Part shown: one piece after another, positions 17,572 through 27,206 of the stretch
Layout: every line of letters begins with the position of its first letter
Numbering within the stretch: the first letter of the stretch is position 1
Assembly: GCA_938084065.1 (NCBI GenBank)
Contig: CALKDI010000032.1
Span: 1 to 40,690 of the forward strand
DNA: 40,690 nt
DNA from: an uncultured Alphaproteobacteria bacterium
GTDB lineage: Bacteria > Pseudomonadota > Alphaproteobacteria > Bin95
Direction: 5' to 3'
Translations under genes and position numbers: made by a program
Notes under the pieces: generated by a model
Told to the model about the DNA's origin: nothing
The model's database searches: none
What the model saw: the letters and a program-made list of their open reading frames with translations, nothing else

Positions 17572-19143
17572 CTACTGTTTTACGAGCGACCGGAACTGAG
17601 TCCGCTCGTCGGTGCGTGGCAGGTATTTCAGGCCCGCCTCTTTCCGCGTCGCCCAGGTATTGACCTGGTAGTGCAACGGAATAATCGCCAGATCGTTGAT
17701 GGCGATTTCCGTCGCTTTTGCCAGCAGCGCTTCACGCTTGGCGTCGTCGACAGTTGCCAGCGCTTCCTCAATCAGCTTATCCGCTTCCGGATTGCTGTAG
17801 CGCCCACGGTTTGAAGCGCCGAAGCCATTCGCTGCATCCTTCGAATGGACAAGCGACTTCAGCGGTGATGAGGCCTCGCCGGTGCCGGAGCCCCAGCCAA
17901 CCAGGATGAACGAGTATTTCGGCGTCTTGTTGGGACCGCCGCGGCTGGCCGAACTGAAGAATACGCTCTTCGGCATCGTTTCGACCTTCATCTTGATACC
18001 GATACGCGTCAGCATCTGACCAATCGCCTGCGCGATCTTGGCGTCGTTGATGTAACGGTCGTTCGGCCCGTGAATGGTCAAGCCAAAGCCGTCTGGATAC
18101 CCTGCTTCGGCCAACAGTTTCTTAGCGCCTTCTGGATCGTAAGGCTCCGCCTTCAGGTTTTCGGAGGTGCCAAAGAAGCCAGGTGGCAGCAACTGACCGG
18201 CGGGGATGGCAACGCCCTCCATGACGCGGGCAACAATCGCCTCGCGGTTGATCGCCTTGGAGATGGCTTTGCGCACGCGCAGGTCGAACAGAGGGTTTTT
18301 GCCGTTGGTGCCTGTGATGTACGGCGAGTCATCGCGGAACCGGTCCATGTGCAGATAGATCACACGGTTGGAAATACCGCTTGCCAGCACGATGTCACTT
18401 TCGGTCTTCAAGCGCTCAATGTCGGCAGTCGGCACGTTGTCGATGAAGTCGACATCGCCGGCCAGCAAGGCAGCAACGCGCGACGGGTTCGACTTGATTG
18501 GCTTCACCTCGACCCGTTCAAACGCGGCCTTGTCGCCCCAATAGCCATCATTGCGCTCGATCAAGATGGTATCGCCGGGCTTCCATTCGATGAACTTGTA
18601 CTGGCCCGTGCCAATCGCTGCTTTGCCGGAATTGAACTGCGCGGTGGTGACGTCTGCACCAACGTCGCTTGAGATAATCCAGACTTGGCTGAGATCAACC
18701 GGCATCAGCGGATACGGCTTTTCCGTGATCGCGTGCACGGTATAATCATCGATCTTTTTGAAGGACTTACCCTTCAGGTAAGTGCCAAAGGTCGATGGGC
18801 TGTTTGCCACGTTCGGTGCACGCTCGAACGTAAAGATCACGTCGTCGGCGTTAAAATCGCTGCCGTCGTGAAATTTCACGCCTTTGCGCAGCTTGAACTC
18901 CCAGGTGGTGTCATTCACCGGTTTCCAGGAAACCGCGAGACCCGGCGTCAGCTTTTGGCTCTCATCCTGCAAAATCAGGGATTCGTACACATTGCTGGAG
19001 AATGCGTTGTTCGGGCCCAGATTGTGATAGTGCGGGTCCATCGCCGATGGCTCTGAGAACAAGCCAACCTTCACGGTTTGCGCGCTGGCGGATGCGCCGG
19101 CGAACAGTGCTGCTGCTGCAGCCAGAGTTACGATACGTTTCAT
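17572..19143 (-). CDS. ABC transporter substrate-binding protein, family 5
   Basis: Signal peptide MKRIVTLAAAAALFAGASASAQ; 'LAVSWKPVNDTTWEFKLRKGVKFHDGSDFNADDVIFTFER'. Confidence 0.93.
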   Translation of the reverse strand: MKRIVTLAAAAALFAGASASAQTVKVGLFSEPSAMDPHYHNLGPNNAFSSNVYESLILQDESQKLTPGLAVSWKPVNDTTWEFKLRKGVKFHDGSDFNADDVIFTFERAPNVANSPSTFGTYLKGKSFKKIDDYTVHAITEKPYPLMPVDLSQVWIISSDVGADVTTAQFNSGKAAIGTGQYKFIEWKPGDTILIERNDGYWGDKAAFERVEVKPIKSNPSRVAALLAGDVDFIDNVPTADIERLKTESDIVLASGISNRVIYLHMDRFRDDSPYITGTNGKNPLFDLRVRKAISKAINREAIVARVMEGVAIPAGQLLPPGFFGTSENLKAEPYDPEGAKKLLAEAGYPDGFGLTIHGPNDRYINDAKIAQAIGQMLTRIGIKMKVETMPKSVFFSSASRGGPNKTPKYSFILVGWGSGTGEASSPLKSLVHSKDAANGFGASNRGRYSNPEADKLIEEALATVDDAKREALLAKATEIAINDLAIIPLHYQVNTWATRKEAGLKYLPRTDERTQFRSLVKQ

Positions 19144-19243
19144 TAAGATCTCCCGTCTTGCAGATAGATTTTCTATCAGACAGGCGAACCTTAGAGCAGA
19201 GGCAATGTGGGCGAAAGCAAGAATGCCACCGCCGCTGAAATTG

Positions 19244-20398
19244 TTACTCGGCTGCCGCTTTTGTGGGCGCCTTTGCCCGGAAATAGGGCAGAAGTTCTTC
19301 GGCTATTGCCGCAGCATTGGTCCGCGCCTGACTGGTGGGCATAGTGCCAAACTGGGTTTTGGTCAGGGAGGTGTTGAAGCCGGCAAGTTCCTGATACTCC
19401 TCCAGCTTTTCGCGCACGGTGTTCGGGCTGCCGACCAGCACGACGCCGGATTTTACCAGATCCTCTGCCGTCTGCACCTTGCCGACGACCTTGGCCGCAC
19501 GGATGCGTTTCATGGACTCGACGCTGGTGTAGCCTGGTGGTAGCAGCATCTCGATGGGCATTTTCAGGAAGCGATTGGTTAAGGCCTCAAGATGGGGTTT
19601 GGCTTCTTTCAGCGCTTTCTCGTCGGTTTCGGCAATGTAGATCGAGTTCGACCACGCTAACTGATCGCTACTGGCGGGCCGTCCTGCGGCCTCCGCCGCA
19701 TCGCGGTACATCTGGAAGAAGCCGGCGACAACTGCGATAGGGCTCAGCGTTTGGCAATAGGTATAGCCCATGCGCGCCGCCCACTTGATCGTGTCGGCAG
19801 AGCCCTGGCTCGGTACCCAGATCGGCGGGTGCGGGTCTTGGTAGGGGCGGGGCCAGGGGTTCACATAGCGCATGTGATAATGCTTGCCGACGAACTCGAA
19901 CGGGCCCGGTCGCGTCCAGGCCTGCATGATCAGGTCGTGGGCTTCCTGAAAGCGCTCGTGACTGAATCCGGGATTGACGCCCATGGCGTGATACTCGGCG
20001 CCGATACCGCGCACGAAGCCAGCGATAAACCGCCCGCGTGTCAGGTTATCGAGCATCGCATACTCTTCCGCGATCACCAGCGGGTTTGAGACCAATGGTA
20101 AGGCCCGACCCAAGATCGCGATTTTGATCTTCTTGAGCGAACGCGCCAGTGCACCGGCCAGCACGCCCGGCGTTGGCATCATGCCATAGGCGGTCTGGTG
20201 GTGCTCGTTCAGAACGACGCCGTCAAAGCCCAGTTCCTCGGCATATTCCAGCTCATCCAGATAGTTGTGGTAGAGTTCCGCGCCTTTGATCGGGTCGTAA
20301 TTGCTGTTGGAATATGTGACCCAGGCAGACCCATTCTTCTCGATGGCGTCCAGGTCGGCGGCGGCGTAGGGCATCAGGTGAAAGTTGAAGAACTTCAT
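19244..20398 (-). CDS. LLM class flavin-dependent oxidoreductase (luciferase-like)
   Basis: Start MKFFNFHLMPYAA; 'ELGFDGVVLNEHHQTAYGMMPTPGVLAGALAR', 'EEYAMLDNLTRGRFIAGFVRG'. Confidence 0.92.
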   Translation of the reverse strand: MKFFNFHLMPYAAADLDAIEKNGSAWVTYSNSNYDPIKGAELYHNYLDELEYAEELGFDGVVLNEHHQTAYGMMPTPGVLAGALARSLKKIKIAILGRALPLVSNPLVIAEEYAMLDNLTRGRFIAGFVRGIGAEYHAMGVNPGFSHERFQEAHDLIMQAWTRPGPFEFVGKHYHMRYVNPWPRPYQDPHPPIWVPSQGSADTIKWAARMGYTYCQTLSPIAVVAGFFQMYRDAAEAAGRPASSDQLAWSNSIYIAETDEKALKEAKPHLEALTNRFLKMPIEMLLPPGYTSVESMKRIRAAKVVGKVQTAEDLVKSGVVLVGSPNTVREKLEEYQELAGFNTSLTKTQFGTMPTSQARTNAAAIAEELLPYFRAKAPTKAAAE

Positions 20399-21180
20399 GC
20401 TGCGTTCTCCTGCACAAAAGCAGTTAAATTGCTGAGGAAGGCGGCGGTCTGCTCCATCGGCGGGATGTGCCCGCATTCATCGATCATGACCTTCTTTGTA
20501 TCTGGGATCAGCGCTTCGTAGGCATCGGCGATGGCCGGCGGTGCGATCTGGTCATCTGCCCCCCACAACAGCAGCGTTGGCACGTCGATCCGGTGCAGCC
20601 ACTTGCTCAGTTGCGGGTTGTAGTTGCGCGGCTGCCACAGCAGTTTCGCCGCGATCATGCTGTTTTTCAGGCTCAGGTCCAGCAGGTCTGGGTCAAGCGC
20701 GCGCTCCAGCATCATTTGCTGGTGCTGGGCGGAATAGACCAGCGTCTTCACCCGCTCCTCTGGCGGTTGCAGAAAGCCATCCGCCGCCTGCATCCCATCC
20801 GCATGTAGACCGACCGCGCATAGCAGCGTGAGGCTGGAGAGGCGCGAGGTGTTGCGGATAGCCACTTCCGCCGCGGTCCAGCCGCCGAGCGAATGGCCGA
20901 CCAGATGGGCATTTTCCAGCCCCAGCCGATCCATTACATCCAAATAGAAAAAGGCGAGGTCGGTGGTGTGGTCGAGCCAGTCCGGCGTCTCCGCAGAGTC
21001 CCAACCGGGATGCTCCGGCGCGATTAGGTCTACGCTCTCTGCCAGCTTTGCATGCCAGGGCGTCCAGCCGCCGGCACCGCCAGCGCCATGCAAAAACAAC
21101 ACGGTCGGGCCAGAGCCCGCGCGGCGGTAGGGCAATGCGAAACCGCGCATGTCCAGGTGTTGGAGTTGGGGTTCTGGCAT
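20395..21180 (-). CDS. Alpha/beta fold hydrolase
   Basis: 'PTVLFLHGAGGAGGWTPWHAKLAE', nucleophile elbow GHSLGG, C-terminal 'DECGHIPPMEQ'; ATGA overlap with the LLM gene. Confidence 0.92.
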   Translation of the reverse strand: MPEPQLQHLDMRGFALPYRRAGSGPTVLFLHGAGGAGGWTPWHAKLAESVDLIAPEHPGWDSAETPDWLDHTTDLAFFYLDVMDRLGLENAHLVGHSLGGWTAAEVAIRNTSRLSSLTLLCAVGLHADGMQAADGFLQPPEERVKTLVYSAQHQQMMLERALDPDLLDLSLKNSMIAAKLLWQPRNYNPQLSKWLHRIDVPTLLLWGADDQIAPPAIADAYEALIPDTKKVMIDECGHIPPMEQTAAFLSNLTAFVQENAA

Positions 21181-21267
21181 CGGTCCTCCGCTAGATTTTG
21201 CATCTGGGCGTCTAGTGTTTGACCGATAGTCTAAGCTGGCTCGGCGCTCCGTTCCAAGCGCTTTGAT

Positions 21268-22176
21268 CTACACCGCGGCAGACAACGCAGATTCTCCAGA
21301 GCGCAGAGCGGGCGCGGCACCCAACAGCCGGCAAATCGCCCAGGTGAGCTCTGCCCGGTTCAGGGTGTAGAAGTGGAACTCACGTACGCCCTCCGCCTGC
21401 AAGCGCCGGCACAGCTCTGCCGAGTGCGTTGCGGCGACCAGTTGCCGGCTTTCGGCATCGTCATCGAGATCGGCGTACAGCCGCCCCATCCAGTCTGGAA
21501 TGCTAGCGCCGCACATGCCGGCAAAGCGGCTGGCGGTGGCAAAGTTGGTGATCGGCATGATGCCCGGCACCAGCGGAATATCGATCCCGGCGGCGCCGAG
21601 CTTATCGCGGAACCGCAGATAGACATCCGCATCGAAGAAGAACTGGGTGATTGCCCTAGTCGCACCGGCATCGATCTTGCGCTTCAAGTAGTCGATCTCA
21701 AAGTCCGCATTGGGCGCGGCTGGGTGCGTTTCCGGATATGCTGCGACGCTCAGTTCGAAGTCAGCGACCTTGCGTAGCCCCTCAACCAGATCGACGGCAT
21801 AGGCATAGCCGTCCGCTTGTGGCTCATAGCCATTGGCCGCGTCTGGGGCATCGCCTCGCAAAGCCACCAGATGGCGGATGCCGGCATCCCAATAGGTGCG
21901 CGCGATCGCGTCGATCTCATCCCGGCTGGCAGCGACGCAGGTCAGATGTGCTGCCGGTTCTAGATCAGTTTCCTGTCGGATGCGGGTGACGGTGGCATGG
22001 GTGCGCTCACGAGTCGTGCCGCCCGCGCCATAGGTGACAGAGACGAAGCGCGGCGACAAAGGTGCTAGCCGTTCAATGGTGCGCCAGAGCGATTCCTCAG
22101 CCTTATCGGTCTTAGGCGGGAAGAACTCGAATGACATGCCCAGTTTGCTGTGGTCAGTCGTGGTGTTCGTCGTCAT
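21268..22176 (-). CDS. metF: Methylenetetrahydrofolate reductase
   Basis: 'MSFEFFPPKTDKAEESLWRTIERLAPLSPRFVSVTYGAGGTTRERTHATV', 'ALRGDAP', 'TRAITQFFFDADVYLRFRD', 'VPGIMPI'. Confidence 0.95.
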   Translation of the reverse strand: MTTNTTTDHSKLGMSFEFFPPKTDKAEESLWRTIERLAPLSPRFVSVTYGAGGTTRERTHATVTRIRQETDLEPAAHLTCVAASRDEIDAIARTYWDAGIRHLVALRGDAPDAANGYEPQADGYAYAVDLVEGLRKVADFELSVAAYPETHPAAPNADFEIDYLKRKIDAGATRAITQFFFDADVYLRFRDKLGAAGIDIPLVPGIMPITNFATASRFAGMCGASIPDWMGRLYADLDDDAESRQLVAATHSAELCRRLQAEGVREFHFYTLNRAELTWAICRLLGAAPALRSGESALSAAV

Positions 22177-22228
22177 CTTCAATACCTTGTATAAAGCCTG
22201 GGTGTCAGCTCTGGGGTTCAGGCCTAGC

Positions 22229-23203
22229 CTAAATCCAGGGCGAGGCGGCAACGCGGTTGCGCGTCAGCCGGCGGGTGTCAGCAGTGGCGTGGTCAGCCGT
22301 CCAGACCATCACGGTTAGCGGATCGCCTGGAAGCGCTTCACCACGGGTCATTTGCAGGCCGCATTGTGCAAACCAGTCGCCTACTTCGGCCTCTGTAAAG
22401 CCCAGTCGGCGATGGGCGTGTCGGGTGCGCAGCTCTTCGCGTGTGTGCTGGGCGAAATCGACCACGATGATCCGGCCGCCGGGGCGCAATACTCGGGCCG
22501 CTTCGGCCACCACACGCTCTGGCACGTCCGCGAAATGCAGTACCAGGTGCACCGTGACAAGATCGACGGAATGATCAGGCACCGGCAGCGCATACATGTC
22601 GCCGAGCCGGAGGCTGACATACGACAGCCCAGCGCCCGTAATGCGATCGCGCGCCACGGCCAACATGTCCCGTGAGATATCCAGCCCGATGGCCTGTTGC
22701 ACCCGCGGTGCCAGCAATGCCAGCACTTCACCTGTGCCGGTGCCGACATCCAACAGACTGTCAAACGCGCCGTCTGGGACCTGCCGCAGCAGCATCGCTT
22801 CGACTTGGCTGGCATCGATATGCAGCCGACGGATTGCATCCCAGGATTGAGCGTGAGTATTGAAATAGGTCTCGGCCTCAGTCCGCCGACGCTCCCGCAC
22901 TTCCGCTAGCCGCGCCTGATCTTGCGTCAGGATTGGGTCGTCAGCAGGGATCAACGTCAAGACAGCCGCAGCCACTGGATTTTCGCTTCGTTCCAACCGA
23001 TAGAACGTCCAGTTGCCTTCGCGCATTGGAATCAGAAGGCCGGCGTCAGCCAGAATTTTCAGGTGACGCGATACCCGAGGCTGGCTCTGGCCCAAAATCT
23101 GGGTGATTTCCGATACGGCCAACTCACCCCCCGCACACAGACTCAAGATGCGCAGCCGGGTTGGCTCCGCCGCTGCCTTTAGCGAATCAACCAGATTCAG
23201 CAT
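22229..23203 (-). CDS. ArsR-type regulator fused to class I SAM-dependent methyltransferase
   Basis: N-terminal wHTH 'DSLKAAAEPTRLRILSLCAGGELAVSEITQILGQSQPRVSRHLKILADAGLL'; C-terminal methyltransferase 'LLDVGTGTGEVLALLAPRVQQAIGLDIS...EAARVLRPGGRIIVVDF'; precedes metF. Confidence 0.93.
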   Translation of the reverse strand: MLNLVDSLKAAAEPTRLRILSLCAGGELAVSEITQILGQSQPRVSRHLKILADAGLLIPMREGNWTFYRLERSENPVAAAVLTLIPADDPILTQDQARLAEVRERRRTEAETYFNTHAQSWDAIRRLHIDASQVEAMLLRQVPDGAFDSLLDVGTGTGEVLALLAPRVQQAIGLDISRDMLAVARDRITGAGLSYVSLRLGDMYALPVPDHSVDLVTVHLVLHFADVPERVVAEAARVLRPGGRIIVVDFAQHTREELRTRHAHRRLGFTEAEVGDWFAQCGLQMTRGEALPGDPLTVMVWTADHATADTRRLTRNRVAASPWI

Positions 23204-23257
23204 CAGCAGGTGGTTCTTAAGACAGTGAGGTGTAGTTGTGTGGAGTGGTTCATAACT

Positions 23258-23277
23258 ATATAAAGATATCATTATAT
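23258..23277. promoter_or_regulatory. Putative operator (palindromic) upstream of the ArsR-methyltransferase/metF operon
   Basis: ATATAAAGATATCATTATAT, 18/20 self-complementary, 54 nt upstream of the start codon; matches 9140-9159. Confidence 0.7.
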
Positions 23278-23467
23278 GTGATCAAAATGCAACAAATTTC
23301 TGTCTCTGTGGAAAAGGCGCAACATCTAACGCGCCGCCGCAACGCCTATCGTTGGCAAAACCTGATGGTTGTGCTAGCAGAGCGGTAATGATTTCGGTTT
23401 ATCATCTTTCTGGTGCGGGTGGATCGCACGTCGGCGAAGATGAACCTCTTTAAAAGGTTATGTGGGA

Positions 23468-24250
23468 ATGGCTTGGTTCAAATCGCTGCAAGGAATAATG
23501 CGGCGCGGCCTGTTGGTCGCGGCTGTTGGTGGTGTGCTTAGCGGTTGCGCCGCAAATGGCCCGAACCAGGTGTTCGATCCGTTTGAGCCGGTCAACCGGC
23601 ATGTCTTTGCGTTCAACGATGCGGTGGATACCGCGCTGATTCGGCCTGCCGCCGTGGTCTACCGAGATTTGACCCCGCGTCCGGTGAAATCGATGGTCAG
23701 CAATTTCGTCGACCATCTGACACTGCCGCTGACAATGGTCCACGACCTTTTGCAAGGCAAGCCAGACCGTGCGCAGATTGCCTTCGGTCGTTTCTTTATG
23801 AACACCATCCTGGGTGTAGGCGGCCTGTTTGATGTGGCAACCGCGCACGGCCTTAAATTCCATGATGAGGATATGGGGCAGACTTTGGCGGTTCACGGCT
23901 CTGGTCCCGGCCCGTATTTGGTGCTGCCTTTGCTCGGGCCTTCTAACCTGCGCGATGGTATTGGTAGCGTGATTGATCGGGTTATCGACCCAGTGAACGC
24001 CGTCACGTATTTGCCGAAACATGGCGGTGAGGCGTTCCGTTATAGCCGCACAGCCGCATCAGTTCTGGTTAATCGTGAAAAGCTGATTGAGCCGCTGGAT
24101 GCATTGCACCAGTCTCTGGACTACTATGCTGCTGCGCGCGCGGCCTATTCGCAAAAGCGGAAAATCGACATCAACGATGGCAAGGCCGATCCGGCAGGTG
24201 CAGGCAACGACCCGTTCAAGGCAGCGGAAGAGGCCGGCAAGAGCAAGTAG
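23468..24250 (+). CDS. mlaA: MlaA/VacJ family outer-membrane lipoprotein
   Basis: Lipobox LSGCA; 'FDPFEPVNRHVFAFNDAVDTALIRPAAVVYRDLTPRPVKSMVSNFVDHL', 'GHGSGPGPYLVLPLLGPSNLRDGIG'-type signature. Confidence 0.92.
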   Translation: MAWFKSLQGIMRRGLLVAAVGGVLSGCAANGPNQVFDPFEPVNRHVFAFNDAVDTALIRPAAVVYRDLTPRPVKSMVSNFVDHLTLPLTMVHDLLQGKPDRAQIAFGRFFMNTILGVGGLFDVATAHGLKFHDEDMGQTLAVHGSGPGPYLVLPLLGPSNLRDGIGSVIDRVIDPVNAVTYLPKHGGEAFRYSRTAASVLVNREKLIEPLDALHQSLDYYAAARAAYSQKRKIDINDGKADPAGAGNDPFKAAEEAGKSK

Positions 24251-24277
24251 CGGTCGGTCCGCCAGACACCGCCTATT

Positions 24278-25504
24278 TTAGCCGGTTGCAGCCGGCGGCA
24301 TCGTCCGGCCCCGGGCAGGCAGCACCAGCCGAGCAGTCGTGCCGCCGCCAACGGCGCTGTCCAACTCAACTGTGCCGCCATGGGCCGCGGCGACCCGATG
24401 GACGAAAGCCAACCCCAGGCCATAACTTTGCCTGGATGGGACCGGCAGGCCAGACGCGCCCTTGCGCAGTTGGGACAGCATAGCCTCCTCAATACCGATA
24501 CCATCATCGCGAACGGTGATGCGGATTGCGTCAGCGGCGCAAACTTTTAGCCAGATATTGCCGCTAGGCGGTGTGAACTTGATTGCGTTCTGCAGCAGGT
24601 TGAGCACCGCTTGCTGCACTAATGTGACATTGCCAACGGTGGCGGCATCGCCGCAGGCTGGTTCAATGTGCAGGCTCAGGCCTTTCGAATCTATCGACCC
24701 GCGCACCAGTTCTGCGGAGCGCTCGACGATGTCAGATAGCAAGATCGTCTCACCGGCTGCGATCGATCGGGCGCAGGCGGCACCGACTTCCAGCAGATCG
24801 TCGAACAGCTCCAGTAGATGCTCGCCACTGGTGCGGATGGTGCGGGCATAGTCGCGATACCGCTCTGGCGCGCTGCCGATTGGCCCCAGCGTTTCCTGCT
24901 CAATTGATTGCGCAAAGCCGATCATCGTTCCCAACGGCGTGCGCATCTCGTGGCCGACTTCCGCCATCAGGCTGCGATCCGGTCGTTCGCCCCATGGCGC
25001 CGGGGGCTCTGCAACAACCATGGGAGTCGCGGCATCAGCCGCGGCGGTCTGCCAGGCGGCCCGGTGCAGCGCATGTATCAGAACGTCCGACGACCAGGGC
25101 GGCCCTGCCAGCACATCGCATGCGCCCAAAGCAAACGCTTGTCGAATGAAGGTTCGATCTGCGGCGATGATGGGATCACTGGCAATCAGAATTTCCACGG
25201 TTGGGGCGATGGCCCGCAGATTGGCAACCAGGGCGACGGCCCGTTCGGTATCAGCGCGCCCATCTATCAAGACGAAGCTGATCTTCCGTGCAGGAGACGA
25301 TAGCAGCCGAGCCGCCAGCGCATCCCGCACTTCAGATGCTTTGGCGAAACTCAAAAGGTCGAATTGCGGCGTGGCATTGGCTATCGCTGCCCTGACCGAA
25401 TTTCCGAAATTCGGGTCGGAACTGATCACCCCACCACGCACGGGATCACGCGGCGGGCCGGCCCTGTGGTCTGGCGGCGCGGCAGGGGTATGAGGTTTTG
25501 CCAC
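24278..25504 (-). CDS. Sensor histidine kinase with N-terminal degenerate receiver-like domain, no TM segments
   Basis: H-box EVGHEMRTPLGTMIGFAQSIE; N-box LLQNAIKFTPPSG; G-boxes VRDDGIGI and YGLGLAFVHRV; GTG start with AGGAGG 5 nt upstream. Confidence 0.9.
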   Translation of the reverse strand: MAKPHTPAAPPDHRAGPPRDPVRGGVISSDPNFGNSVRAAIANATPQFDLLSFAKASEVRDALAARLLSSPARKISFVLIDGRADTERAVALVANLRAIAPTVEILIASDPIIAADRTFIRQAFALGACDVLAGPPWSSDVLIHALHRAAWQTAAADAATPMVVAEPPAPWGERPDRSLMAEVGHEMRTPLGTMIGFAQSIEQETLGPIGSAPERYRDYARTIRTSGEHLLELFDDLLEVGAACARSIAAGETILLSDIVERSAELVRGSIDSKGLSLHIEPACGDAATVGNVTLVQQAVLNLLQNAIKFTPPSGNIWLKVCAADAIRITVRDDGIGIEEAMLSQLRKGASGLPVPSRQSYGLGLAFVHRVAAAHGGTVELDSAVGGGTTARLVLPARGRTMPPAATG

Positions 25505-25720
25505 CGGATCCCTCCTAAAGTGGCGCTACCACTTGCGGCCACTTTGTTGCATCAAACCCATGCGCAGGGGTTTGGGCGCGGCGGCTCTTGACGAACCGGA
25601 TGCCGCCCGCGTACTGCGCATTGCTATGAAAGTACGGATTCATCGGTAAACCAACCGTTAACATTTGCCCGTTCCCCACTGTCATACGCTATGGCGGGAC
25701 GGCGCTAGCTGCGAGGACCT

Positions 25721-26932
25721 ATGGCAGATCAGATCAAACGCGTGGTGTTGGCCTATTCCGGCGGCCTGGATACCTCGGTCATCCTGAAATGGCTTCAGGA
25801 GGAATACAAGTGCGAGGTGGTGACCTTCACCGCCGACCTGGGCCAGGGCGAAGAGCTGGAGCCAGCGCGAAAAAAGGCGGAGATGGCGGGCGTTCGTCAG
25901 ATCTTTATCGACGATCTGCGCGAGGAATTTGTGCGCGACTTCGTCTTCCCGATGTTCCGCGCCAACGCGTTGTACGAGGGCGTCTATCTGCTGGGCACGT
26001 CCATCGCCCGCCCGTTGATTGCCAAGCGCCAGATTGAAATCGCACGGATGGTCGGCGCCGATGCGGTCAGCCACGGCGCGACCGGCAAAGGCAACGATCA
26101 GGTGCGGTTCGAGCTGGGCTATTACGCGCTGCAGCCGGATATCAAGGTGATTGCCCCCTGGCGCGAGTGGGATCTCAACTCCCGCACCAAGCTGATCGAT
26201 TTTGCCGAGAAGCACCAAATCCCCATCGCCATGGATAAGCGCGGCGAGGCACCGTACTCAACCGACGCCAACCTGCTGCACATCTCCTATGAAGGCAAAG
26301 CGCTGGAAGACCCGTGGGTCGAGCCGGATGAGGACATGTTCACCCGCTCTGTCGCGCCAGAGAATGCGCCGGACACAGCGCAATATGTCGAGATTGACTT
26401 TGAACATGGCGACCCGGTGGCTATCGATGGCGTCGGCATGTCGCCAGCAGATTTGCTGACCAAGCTGAACGAGCTGGGCGGCGCACACGGTATTGGCCGG
26501 CTTGACCTGGTCGAGAACCGCTTCGTCGGCATGAAATCCCGCGGTGTCTATGAGACCCCCGGCGGCACCATCCTGATCGAGGCCCGGCGCGCGGTGGAAT
26601 CGCTCTGCCTCGATCGTGGTGCAATGCACCTGAAAGACGAGCTGATGCCGCGCTATGCAGAGCTGATCTACAACGGCTTATGGTTCTCGCCAGAACGGGA
26701 GATGCTGCAGGCAGCAATAGACGAAAGCCAGAAGCGGGTGCGTGGCACGGCGCGGGTCAAGCTGTTTAAGGGCCATGTGCGCACGGTCGGTCGCAAGTCG
26801 CCAACCACGCTCTACAACACCGAACTGGCAACGTTCGAAGCGGACACCGTTTACGATCAACGGGATGCGGAAGGATTCATTAAGCTCAACGCGCTAAGAC
26901 TGCGTTTGCGCGGTATGGTTCCAAAGGACTAA
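25721..26932 (+). CDS. argG: Argininosuccinate synthase
   Basis: '[40 protein letters not shown]', '[34 protein letters not shown]'. Confidence 0.98.
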   Translation: MADQIKRVVLAYSGGLDTSVILKWLQEEYKCEVVTFTADLGQGEELEPARKKAEMAGVRQIFIDDLREEFVRDFVFPMFRANALYEGVYLLGTSIARPLIAKRQIEIARMVGADAVSHGATGKGNDQVRFELGYYALQPDIKVIAPWREWDLNSRTKLIDFAEKHQIPIAMDKRGEAPYSTDANLLHISYEGKALEDPWVEPDEDMFTRSVAPENAPDTAQYVEIDFEHGDPVAIDGVGMSPADLLTKLNELGGAHGIGRLDLVENRFVGMKSRGVYETPGGTILIEARRAVESLCLDRGAMHLKDELMPRYAELIYNGLWFSPEREMLQAAIDESQKRVRGTARVKLFKGHVRTVGRKSPTTLYNTELATFEADTVYDQRDAEGFIKLNALRLRLRGMVPKD

Positions 26933-26973
26933 CCAGCGGACAACTTGCCGCAAAACACTGCCTGCGCCATTGA

Positions 26974-27089
26974 CGCGCGTTGCATCGCAACAACGCGCGC
27001 CTTAGGTTGGGCCATCCATAACGGAGCGAAACAATCCGTCGCTGCCCCCAATCGGGGCTGGCTGCCACAGGGGTTGCGCTCCGGCAACC
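26974..27089. other. Intergenic cluster of hairpin-forming inverted repeats (argG to DJ-1-like gene)
   Basis: CGCGCGTTG-8nt-CAACGCGCG (26974-26999); ACGGA-9nt-TCCGT (27021-27039); GCCCC-caatc-GGGGC (27044-27058); GGTTGC-gctccg-GCAACC (27072-27089). Confidence 0.5.
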
Positions 27090-27206
27090 AGTGCTCTCTG
27101 CAATCGGGCTCGTCACAAACATCGGCTGGCAATTTCGCCAAGCAGTGTCTGTTGACCCATCCAAAATTGCCCGCAGGCAGCACGACAGAGAAATAGGAGA
27201 TATCAC

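Noticed and set aside
23450-24022. 190-aa minus-strand ORF
   Set aside because: Antisense to mlaA, low-complexity shadow translation.
26945-27196. 83-aa ORF in the argG to DJ-1-like intergenic region
   Set aside because: Low-complexity translation with no motif, overlapping the hairpin cluster; more likely non-coding.
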